From Strongylocentrotus purpuratus (lineage: Eukaryota > Echinodermata > Echinoidea > Camarodonta > Strongylocentrotidae), in NCBI RefSeq assembly GCF_000002235.5, contig NW_022145594.1, positions 19,136,412 to 19,200,411 on the forward strand: DNA of 64,000 bases. The letters are read 5' to 3'. Shown here one piece after another: positions 13,535 through 25,600 of this stretch (position 1 is the stretch's first letter; each line of letters starts with the position of its first letter). A model generated the notes under the pieces. The model ran no database searches. It saw only the letters and a program-made list of their open reading frames with translations, and was not told the origin of the DNA. The position numbers and the translations under genes are program-made.

Positions 13535-13654
13535 CTAATCACTGAAGAGCTCTTCAAGGAGAGGATTAAGTCTGCTTCCGCTGAGTTGGATGGTCATCAG
13601 GTCGTCCATGTAGGCTTCAGTGGCGTCGCGGACCTCCGTCAAGAGCATGATGAT
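13535..13654 (-). CDS. Receptor exon 6 (helix 10 to AF-2, stop)
   Basis: Acceptor GTGCCTCTGACAG ends at 13655, phase 0. It encodes 39 residues (519-557) ending NPLLEELFSD and TAG. The AF-2 core PLLEELF retains the conserved Glu for coactivator binding. Helix 10/11 (LTEVRDATEAYMDDLMTIQL) is shorter and less conserved than in vertebrate NR1H proteins. Confidence 0.88.
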   Translation of the reverse strand: MIMLLTEVRDATEAYMDDLMTIQLSGSRLNPLLEELFSD

Positions 13655-16600
13655 CTGTCAGAGGCACACAGAAGAAATCGTGGTAAAGCCTCAATCACAA
13701 TCAGATTAAAAGGTAGGAGAAAAAGTTATAGGTTTTGGGAGAAACATGAATAGCATTCAAATGTAACCTTATCTTATGCAGTAGGCTTATACGGTTGCAC
13801 CATATGAGAGAGGGGGAGGATTGGGAAGTCCTGAAAAGGACAGCGGTAATCTTTCTTGCTTGAGTGTGTGTGTAGTCCTGAAAAGTGGCTTGGGTTGTTG
13901 GAACATTGAATAAGAATTTATTTGTTTTAATCAATAAACTGAAAGACATAACCAGATGAACTAGGAGAAAAAAAATATGCAGAAATGCAACTTTACAAAA
14001 GGATCCACTCTACTGATCCGATCACATTCACCATTACGAGAATCTCTCGTTTAAATTTGTAATCCTGATTCAACTTTTACCACTTCTAGAAACCTGAGAT
14101 TGCAGTAAGCTTAAAGAAAACACAAGCGCTGTGCAATGTAATCCCCCTGTCAAAGAAGCGCCCTTGATGGGGTGATAGAGAGAGAGGGAGAGAGAGAGGG
14201 AGAGAAAGGGAGATACATCACAGAGTTGCCAATTGTGTTTGTTTGATTTATTGCAGTTCAATAACAAAAAAACTCACAACTTTCTTATTTTGCATCGGTT
14301 TTTGTTCAAACTTTTACCGTTCTGTTTTTCTAATTTTCTGCTGCCATTAAAACCAATAAATGGACTTTTCCATCAAATTCCATCTCATACAGGACATGAT
14401 ACACAGAATCTCGTAGAAGTGTTTCTGACCTTTGCGAAGTGGCCCGTCTTGTTAGGATGGTTGACCTGCACACAGGTCTGTAGAGCATCGACTAAAGGCT
14501 GCTGGAGCTCCTCAACCTTCAGGGCGTCCTCTAAGTCTCGACGATCTTCAATGATATATAGCAAAAATACATAGTATTGAAGGTAATGCAAAGTTTTGAA
14601 AATAGGATTGATAATCATTCTTTAAATTGTTGATATATTTGGATGCCCCTGTGGATGTACTATAAGAACTAGAAAATTTAGCCCCTAAAACTCTTCTGCT
14701 TTCGAGAAATTGAATAATAAAAAATTTACTGTGCTCCCTGTAAATTTCAAATATTCCAAATAGCGTCTAAGGCCATTCCATGATAGCTCAACCATGAATA
14801 TCTCAGAATATGCAGTTCTGACATATAATTTCCAAACAGGAATAGCAAATTGGACGATTGTAGTAAAAAAAAAACACCATTGTTTTGAAGCTAAAAATAT
14901 CAGTCTTCAGAGGGCGCTATACAACATAGAGAGTTTATTATTGACAAATTCATCACTTTAGACTCAATTTCAACCGCAACAATGATCATTGAATATTGTA
15001 AAACCGCATATGCTTCTAATATGTTCCATTGAACTTAATTCACGACCCCATACCGAAACTTGTAATACCTTTAGCAAACATGATGATATATCATTGTATA
15101 CACATACACTTACTTCTATTACCTTGAATTTTTTACTAGTAATTAGTCATTACAAATGTGGAGTGCAGTTTGCACTTTGTGGGATATAAGAAACCCAGAG
15201 AAAATGCTTTGTCTGGCACCCAAGATGCAAAACCTTGTTCTTGATTTTTCTCCGTTCTTCATAAACTTACCAATTACCATTTTTCTTCTTAGAGGCAAAT
15301 CCCTAAGCCTATATTTATGAGTCCTATATTCCAATATTGAAATTCTGGGTTCCAGATTTTGGATGCCCATCTTTTCGTGGGGACCTTTTGGTGTCAAGCG
15401 GTTTATTAAGTTTAGATCTCCCAATCTTGCAAACTTCAAGACAGAAAGCCCTGGTGTACTATTTCATAGCCCATTGAACAAGGGCTCACATATCATCTGC
15501 AAGAGCCTTTGATGGCCCTCGACAGTGAAGGTTCCTTGTGCCTATCGTATATATATATAAATGAGCCTTAAAGGTTTGATTTGTCTACTACGGCTCGTTA
15601 TAAAATTTCTGAACAGTGAACCCAAAGTCCTTGTCTACTAACTTATTGCCCATTGGACCGCAGCGCTTGTAGATCATATACCGGCCTGATGAAGTGATAG
15701 CTAAGACGAACAGTGGACCAACTTCCTCCTCTGTTGGGGACAGTCTTTGCATTTTCACAGTGAAGGACCTTATTTCCTATATTCCAATATTGAAATTCTG
15801 GGTTCCAGATTTTGGATGCCCATCTTTTCGTGGGGACCTTTTGGTGTCAAGCGGTTTATTAAGTTTAGATCTCCCAATCTTGCAAACTTCAAGACAGAAA
15901 GCCCTGGTGTACTATTTCATAGCCCATTGAACAAGGGCTCTCGAATATCATCTGCAAGAGCCTTTGATGGCCCTCGACAGTGAAGGTTCCTTGTGCCTAT
16001 CGTATATATATATATATAAATGAGCCTTAAAGGTTTGATTTGTCTACTACGGCTCGTTATAAAATTTCTGAACAGTGAACCCAAAGTCCTTGTCTATTAA
16101 CTTATTGCCCATTGGACCGCAGCGCTTGTAGATCATATACCGGCCTGATGAAGTGATAGCTAAGACGAACAGTGGACCAACTTCCTCCTCTGTTGGGGAC
16201 AGTCTTTGCATTTTCACAGTGAAGGACCTTTCCCATTATTGCAGGATACGTATTCACAAACCTTCAAGGTTGAAATTCCCCCTTATGGCTCATTTCTAAA
16301 TGTCTGAGATTACTAACCTAAAGCACTTTTCTACTATTTCATTGCCCATTGGACAAGGGGTCTTGAAGATCATTATACTGACCTGGTGATATGATGGCTA
16401 AAGCGAACAGCAGAGCAAGTTCTTCCTCCTTTAGGGACAGTTTCTGCATTTTCACCGCGAAGGACATGACAGACCCCATGACAGTGATGAACCCGGCACT
16501 CTCAACCTGATCAGGGTCGATGGAGAGCGTTGGCCAGATCTCACTGTTGAACTGGCCTTTCTCAATGTCATACAGAGGACACGACGTAAGGATCATGTAC

Positions 16601-19600
16601 TCGACCAAAGCACCTGATAACAAAGAAGAGATGGTGGTCTATATTATTCCAATGTACATCATCATTATAATTATAGTAGTAACTAGATTCATAAGAGCAG
16701 AAACTAATCCATGTACATTGCATCTTCAACTGAGTGGCAGGATAGAGGTCGATGGCAAGGGATTTGCCAGATCTCTCTGTTCAACTGGCCTTTCTCAACA
16801 CGACGTAAGAATCATGTACTCGACCAAAACACCTGGTGACAAAAAAGAAATGGTGGTCTATATTATCCCACTGTACATCATCATTATCATTATATTAGTA
16901 ACGTGAATTCATTATGTGCAGATACTAATCCATGTACATTGCATCTTCAACTGAGTGGCAGGATAGAGGTCTATGGCAAGGGGTTTGCCAGATCTCTCTG
17001 TTCAACTGGCCTTTCTCAACACGACGTAAGAATCATGTACTCGACCAAAACACCTGATAACAAAGAAGAGATGGTGGTCTATATTATTCCAATGTACATC
17101 ATCATTATAATTATAGTAGTAACTAGATTCATAAGTGCAGAAACTAATCCATGTACATTGCATCTTCAACTGAGTGGCAGGATAGAGGTCGATGGCAAGG
17201 GGTTTGCCAGATCTCTCTGTTCAACTGGCCTTTCTCAACACGACGTAAGAATCATGTACTCGACCAAAACACCTGGTGACAAAGAAGAAATGGTGGTCTA
17301 TATTATCCCACTGTACATCATCATTATCATTATATTAGTAACGTGAATTCATTATGTGCAGATACTAATCCATGTACATTGCATCTTCAACTGAGTGGCA
17401 GGATAGAGGTCGATGGCAAGGGGTTTGCCAGATCTCTCTGTTCAACTGGCCTTTCTCAACACGACGTAAGAATCATGTACTCGACCAAAACACCTGATAA
17501 CAAAGAAGAGATGGTGGTCTATATTATTCCAATGTACATCATCATTATAATTATAGTAGTAACTAGATTCATAAGTGCAGAAACTAATCCATGTACATTG
17601 CATCTTCAACTGAGTGGCAGGATAGAGGTCGATGGCAAGGGGTTTGCCAGATCTCTCTGTTCAACTGGCCTTTCTCAACACGACGTAAGAATCATGTACT
17701 CGACCAAAACACCTGGTGACAAAGAAGAAATGGTGGTCTATATTATCCCACTGTACATCATCATTATCGTTATATTAGTAACGTAAATTCATTATGTGCA
17801 GATACTAATCCATGTACATTGCATCTTCAACTGAGTGGCAGGATAGAGGTCGATGGCAAGGGGTTTGCCAGATCTCTCTGTTCAACTGGCCTTTCTCAAC
17901 ACGACGTAAGAATCATGTACTCGACCAAAACACCTGGTGACAAAGAAGAAATGGTGGTCTATATTATCCCACTGTACATCATCATTATCATTATATTAGT
18001 AACGTGAATTCATTATGTGCAGATACTAATCCATGTACATTGCATCTTCAACTGAGTGGCAGGATAGAGGTCGATGGCAAGGGGTTTGCCAGATCTCTCT
18101 GTTCAACTGGCCTTTCTCAACACGACGTAAGAATCATGTACTCGACCAAAACACCTGGTGACAAAGAAGAAATGGTGGTCTATATTATCCCACTGTACAT
18201 CATCATTATCATTATATTAGTAACGTGAATTCATTATGTGCAGATACTAATCCATGTACATTGCATCTTCAACTGAGTGGCAGGATAGAGGTCGATGGCA
18301 AGGGATTTGCCAGATCTGGCCTTTCTTGACATGATGTCAGGACCATGTATTCGACCAAAGCACCTGATGACAAAAAGAGAAAAAGAACTGTCCTGCCCTT
18401 ATTTTTTATTAGTGATGTGCATTTTCTACCTACTTCTTCTTCTTCTCCTTCTTCTTCTATTTCTATTGAGCCCTACTAAGGCTACAAGTAAATAATCTCA
18501 AACTTTCTGTCAGATTTAGTCTGATATTTAATTCAGATGCATCAATACCATGAGATAATAGAAAGTTTAATGAAGAAGTTAGTTTTTGAAATTAAATTTA
18601 AATTTGATAAATTCCAACTTTCTAAAACATCTTGGAAAAGCAATTCAGAGGACAAGTGTGATGAACGGGAACAGGAACAGGAAGTTTCAGACAAGTGTAG
18701 TTTACCTTTGATCAGCGTTGCCTGGTCGTCACTGGAAAGAGTCTGGAAACCCGGCAGCTGCTTGGCAAAGTTAATCATATGCTTCAGGAGAAGAACAACA
18801 ATCTCCATGATCTGAGGTACTATCCCACGGCCCGTCATACCCCCAGCAAGCAATGACCTCTGACCCTCCGAGTGGGCTTTCTGGACAGCAGACGTGCTGG
18901 GTTGATCCTCGGAGGGAACTTCCTTGGGCAGTGTTTTAACCGACAGTTTGGAGGTGACTGACGATGACGATACTTCTACGACTGGAACGGGTTCACTCTC
19001 GGGAGTTGGCTTGTTGTGGATGATACATCCGCATTCGCATTTGCTTCCTACAGGACGAGGGGTCGGAGGTGACAACTGCTTCCCTGCGCTACTTACTGCT
19101 TCTATGGATGTTGTACTCTGCCTCGGAGGGGACGAGGTCGACGAGAGGTCGCTGGATAATACGGGGTCGATTGTTCTTGATGGTAAGGTTGAGGAACAGG
19201 GTTGCGCGCTCGGGGATGTTTGGGGAACTTTACATTTAGGAGACGTCACCTGGCTTGCAGGAGATTCCGAGGACAGAGGTGTCTTTTGACAGGTGGATCC
19301 CTTGGTATGTAAGGCTGAGCTACTTGGATATGTATCAGAAGCAGTATTCATTGAAGTTGAAGGCTGAAAGCGGGAATTTTCAGGGCCATCAAGGGTGGTG
19401 GGTACAGGCGATTCAGGCTCTGGAATAAGCTTTAGGCGTGTATGTAGGTAATGGCAAAGAGGAAAAAAAAAAGAACACTTAAAATAAGTACAAAATCTAG
19501 AATACATATTGGTGATGGTGATGGTGGTTATTTTACCTGACTACTAAGAAAGCATGAATGCTTGTAAGTAAGCAACCAGATGGCCGACGGCTTTAGGTCC

Positions 19601-22600
19601 TCTCCGAGGGACCTGGTAATGAGAATTAATGCCTTAACAAAGAGCACTAGCACATCGACTTGGTTTCGAACCCGGGCGCAGGATTAGGAGACCACTGCTC
19701 TACCTACTGAGCTATTGCGCCTCCTATGGAACTGCAATGACAGAGTGTATTCAACCCATCCAATTCCTGGATGGCAAATCCTGCCTAATATTAAATCTTG
19801 TGTTTGGACCATTTTTTTTCCATAAACAGAAACAGTTATATGTAGTTATATCCTAAATGTATGCCCAATCTAACAATGACACAAGGCATTTTAAGACAAA
19901 TTTCAATCTTGGCCGCTCATTTGTGACAACTATCAAAACATTTGGTGGCCCCCAAAAAGTCAAGTAGTGTCATCGAAACAGGGTGATCCTTTCATCTCGA
20001 CAATTATGTTACCTGACTGCTATTAAGAAAGCATGCGTATGCTTGTAAGTAAGCAACCCGGGGACTGATGGCTTTAACAGTCTCCAAAATGTCAGCCTAA
20101 AAAGTTTGAAACGGGGAAATGTCAGAGCCGAGGTCAGGCAGTGACCTGGAAACTAGTATCCCTGTTAGGCCCTGTTCATATATGACGTGGCAAAACTGCT
20201 GCGGTATTTTCTTCGTGATAACGTTGAGTGTAAAGCTACAGTCCCATATACGTCCCGGACCCCATCCGGGGTGATCCGGGATTCGGTCCGTGTTGACACC
20301 GTGTTGGCACCGGGGTGGTCCTGGATGGTCCTGGATGGTCCTGGATGGTCCTGGGCGGTCCGGGAGTCGACCCCGGATGTTTTTGACGGTCAAAAACTGC
20401 CGGGGTGGTCCGGGACGGTCCGGGACAATAGTTTGATCCGGGGTGATCCGTGTAGCCACCGTGCTGGGTCCGGGGTCATCCGTAGTGGCGCCGGGGCGGT
20501 CCGTGTTCATCCGTGGCAGTCCGGGAGTGAGTTATTGACCGCCCAGGACCATCCAGGACCATCCAGGACCACCCCGGTGCCAACACGGTGTCAACACGGA
20601 CCGAATCCCGGATCACCCCGGATGGAGTCCGGGATGGTCCGGGACGGTCCGGGACGTATATGGGACTGTAGCTTAAAAGCATCACAATTTTTTGAACAAA
20701 ACATCCCGGACCATCCCGGATCACCCCAGACCATGGTCCGGGATGGTCCGGAGTGGTCCGTGCTCGTCCGTGCTGGTCCGGCTTTATATGGGACTGGGGC
20801 TTAAGACGTGTCACAAATCTGTTTCTGATAACACAGAGCTCAGTATATACACACAGGACCTTTGGTGCGTGCAATTGCTATTCCTTTACATGTAACAGCT
20901 TTTTTTGGGGGGCAGTGTTTTAACGAGTCGTATGTGAACGAGCCTTTACTTACGTTTGGTGGTGGTTGAGGTAACGCTTCTTTCGCTGATCTGTAAGCCA
21001 CGGCTATCAACCGAGCTATTTCCTGATGGTGGATGGTCAACTCGGGGAGCAGATCCACCGCCTTGGCGGGGGATTCCTCCGGTGGCACCACAGAGGGCTT
21101 TTCAACGGTCTCAGTCTTCACTTTCACCTTCTTGGTGATCGGTTTACGGGTCTTCAGGCGAGTCCTGTCCCACAATCCTTCACAGGTTCAAGAAAAAATT
21201 GCATGGAGAATGATTAATGGGTGAAGTCATGAATCTCTCTACCTCCCATTTCAAAGTGCAGGTACAGGCATGTGGCTACAGTCCATAAGACCACAAACAA
21301 TGCCTCTGTTCATTCAAGCGTGAACACATACGGCACAAAATGATACTAAATGATTCGGGATTAGCAATTTTCAAGGTGAAAACTTTTTTATTACTCATAC
21401 TGTACAGTGTATTCTAATCAATTTATCTGCAATTTATTATTTCTCTTTTGAATGCAATGCTCATATTAATAACATTCGAATAAGGCTCTTTGTACTCTAC
21501 AAACTAATGTAATTCTGTAATCAATAAAAAACCAATGTAATTCTGTAACAACAAGATATAGAAAATAAAGTGTTTTCATTGTAATTGTAATTAAAAAGTT
21601 CAACAAAATTTGATTCCTTTTTGCATAAAAACAGGTATCAAATGGGCTCTAATTATAATCGTATTTTAGCTCATCAAGTACACATTCACAAAATTTTGTA
21701 GAAATGCATTCACATTTAGATGTTTGCAAAGATCGTGAAAATATGAAATCTACCAGACAAGATCAAAGAAAGTCAACATGAGGTTGCTCACACTAATGTG
21801 CAAGGTTACACCATGGACCTATTACGGATGGACATTCAATGTGATTCTTTCTTTGATCCAATGATAGTCACCGCCTTCTGATTATGTGAATCTTAATGAG
21901 AACATTCAGCTGTTTTAACAATAACGAGTGTGTAAGCATTTTCGGTCATTGAAAAGGAGCAGTTTCCCTCTCTTGGGTTTTGTTTGGATGGTGTGCTCTG
22001 TAAGAGTGGGTCTTAAATAAAAGCATCCTCAATGGAGAGAAGCAAAGTTGAAAAGCAGACGATTTTGGAGATATGAAATGTATTATTACTAATTTGCAAA
22101 CTTTCGCACACACCTATGACCTTATAAAACAATTAGAAGGCCATGATCTGTATCAGCCCTGTGCGTTGTAACTCTGGAATATTATGAGGAAATAGGGGGA
22201 AACAGGATTTTTAATCACAACCAAAAAATCCAAAAATAACCTTTATCTGGTAATATCAACATGTTTTTCAAATTTCAAAATACATGTACATGTACAGTAC
22301 ACGGAACAACAATTTCCGATTATATGCCAGAACTGCACATCTATTTTCCATGATTTAGGCGAGTTATTATAACATGTGTAAAATCACTATCTTGATTCTG
22401 TCCCGGCTTTTTGGCGGCGACCATCATGAGATCAAAGTGAAGAAACATGTAGGGAATGTTATTGAGACGACATTGACGGACACAATCACAATGAAGTTGT
22501 TAAGAAAACGATGAATGTCCAGCCGTATTAGGTCCATGGTTACCATCAGATAACACGAAACCCCACATGAAATGATACCGCCGTTTTTTTATTTTTGAAT

Positions 22601-25600
22601 CTTAAGAATCCAGATCTTTTATGTGTGTCAGGATATATTTGGAGATTGGGTTGATTTTACGGAAGTCTTCCAACAAATCCGGGGGGGGGGGGGGGGGGGG
22701 GGGGGGGTGACAGCTCTGTGTATATGTGCATCGGTCTGATCAAGGGCACAAAAGTGTTACATATGAGGTGAATTTTAAAAGTCAATCATAGACTGTGGCA
22801 ACATTATTTTTGTAATCAGCAAACATTATGCAACACCTAGCTCTGTGTATATGTAAGTATTAGTGTATACTGTGAGGTTTTTTGATCATCAAAATGATAA
22901 GAAATTGGCACAGTCTTGCTAAAAGTCACAAGCACTGTACACAGAGATGTGCACATGGGACCACACAAACACGAGGCATGAAAGCTGGTGTGAAAACCAC
23001 AAACTTGTCATTTTAATCAAATATGTGGGCATTTGGTCAGCTATCAATCTATCTACCAGTACCAGTATGCAAAAAAAAAAGTCTACAATAATCAACCACA
23101 CTGTACCAGAAAATAAATGAAAAGAGCCCGCAAATTAATTATTTATCTTTCCTATTAATAAAGCTTTATCAAGAGAACATGCATTTATGACTACCAGCTT
23201 CTACCAATCTGAAACCAGATGGTTTAAATTATACTACAGATTAAAAGGAAATTGTAGCTCTATATACCATCTGCTACTGTAATCTTCTCATACATATTTT
23301 CCCCTCAGTCCCAAACATCTTTTATAGGAATTATTAAGTTTTATAAAGGATTACAACACCTTCAGGCTTAGCTTATGTGGCAATCCTACTTTCATGGTTA
23401 TTTTATTTTAGTTTTACAATATAAGTATTAAAGGTAATACAAAGTTTGGGTACGGGGTCATGAATTTGGTTCGAATGAACATATTGGAAGCATATGCGAT
23501 CCTACAATATTCAGTGATCGTCGTTGCGGTTGAAATCGAGTCTAAAGTTATGAAATTGTAAATAATGCACTCTTTATGTTGCATAGCTCCCTCTTTAGGT
23601 CAATATATTACTTAAGGTACAATACAATGTTTCTTGACTAAAATCGACCGATTAGCTATTCCCGATTGGAAATTATATATCACAACTACATGTTCTGAGA
23701 TTTTCATTGTCGCAGCTACCATTGTACGGCCGTAGGCGCTATTTGAAATTTATCAAAATTTACCGGGAGCACCGGTAAATTTTTATATTCAATTTTCCTC
23801 GAAAGCAGAAGTGTTTTAGGGGCTAAATTTTCTAGTGCTTATAATACATCCACAGGGGCATCCAAATATATCAAAATTGTAAAGAATCACTATCCAGCCA
23901 ATTTTCAAAATTTCCCAAAACTTTGTATTACCTTTAACATTAATGACATATTAATCATAGAATTGTTTATCATCATGATCAATGTTGTAATTATTTTCTA
24001 ACTTTGGAAAAAGACCATTAAGAAAAATCAATCAATCAAATCAAATCAAATGACTTCTTTTCAAAATGTATTTATAACCCACGATTGTCTTAAGAGGATC
24101 TTTATCAACAAGCTATCCATCACATTTTTAATTAGAGCCCCAAGGGAAAAGGCACCTCGGAGAAAAACAGGGGGGTGTGTCACAAAGATCCTACGTTGAA
24201 CTTATCTCTAAGTTAGACTTAACATTTATGGAAAGCCATAAGCATCTTTGAAAATATTTTGTAAAAGTCATTTTTATAAGGCATAAAATGTTGATTCAAA
24301 TCATTTTTATTTTCTATTATTAAGGAGATTTTATGTTTTTGATGAGGAATTTATAAAAAATCTGAAATACTTAAATTTTCACTTTCAAATATATTTTATT
24401 TTAAGGCTACAAATGGCTCTCTATAATTTTTAGGTCCAACTTAGAGTTAAGTTCGACTTAGGATTTTGGTGAAACACCCCCCAAAATGACTAGTTTTTAC
24501 ATGATGAAGAGGACAGCTGTCAGTGGCTACACGTAATCCACTGATCAAAGTGCTAATTTGTGGTTCGCATAGATTTAGTGATATCACATTTCAAACATTC
24601 ATAACTCTCTCATTATTGGTCCCATATATTCCAAACTTGCGCCACTCTGTTTCTCTTAGTTTTCTGCTATCATTTGAATGAGCTTATGACAAAGGTCTTA
24701 GTGTCCTTCAATTTAAGTCCATGGCAATAGAAACATTCCGTATTGGTCAGGTGAGAGCTTCAATAAGGCCTGGCTTCATCAGCTCGAGCTTGCCAAATAA
24801 CGGCTATTTTCAGACTCCGGATATTATCCCGAAGCTAGAAATTGCGTCTTCACCAGACCGATACACTCATCACAAACTAGCTCGAACGGGTTCATTTTTT
24901 GGAAACAAGACCAAGATTTCAAGGGATATTCTCATGACCAAATATCCCGCTAATTGCAACTGCGGGCTGATGAGGACGGAAATTAGCTGGATATTTTTGT
25001 GATATTTTGTGATTGGGATAGTTAAAATAGCGGGTTATTTGGCAAACTCAAGCTGATGAAGTGGAGATGGGCTGGGCATGTAGCAAGACTTCAGGACAAT
25101 AGAGTGGTGAAGTGTGACGTCATCAAAAATATAATTTAAGAATTTCTCAATTCTTTCTTCATTTTCCGAAAGAGCATAAAAAATAATGTCCAAATGTCAA
25201 AAACCAATTGAATATGTTAAGTATTGTCTGAGATATGACCATCTGATTAAATATACACCCCATTGGAGCTCAGTGTTATATGCTCTGGCTCCTAACCACT
25301 AGGAGCCAGAGCATATAACACTGAGTTCCCATAGGACATATATTTATTCAGATGGACATATCTCAGCCAATACTTAACATATTCAATTGGTTTTCGACAT
25401 TTGGACATTATTTTTTTATGCTATTTCGGAAAACGAAGAAAAAATTGATAAATTCTAAAAATAGATTTTTATGACGTCACAGCTTCTGTACTCTATAGAT
25501 GGACAAATCGTTTAACAGAATAGCAACCAAGGATGGGAAAGAGAAGAAGAGGAAGGCAGAAGAGAAGATGGAGAGATGACCTAACATCATACATGGGAAC

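Noticed and set aside
16520..18228. Plus-strand open frames of 62-147 codons joined head to tail across the ~220-bp array
   Set aside because: They are the antisense of the exon 4 copies. Frames remain open because of the unit composition, and each 'start' is a GTG overlapping the previous stop, repeated by the array.
18924..19289. 121-codon plus-strand open frame
   Set aside because: It is the antisense shadow of receptor exon 3, whose minus-strand frame carries the LBD signature and matching splice sites.
20097..20874. Open frames of 132-205 codons rich in Gly, Pro, Trp and Arg
   Set aside because: They lie on the GC-rich foldback repeat and occur on both strands; composition follows the GGTCC units.
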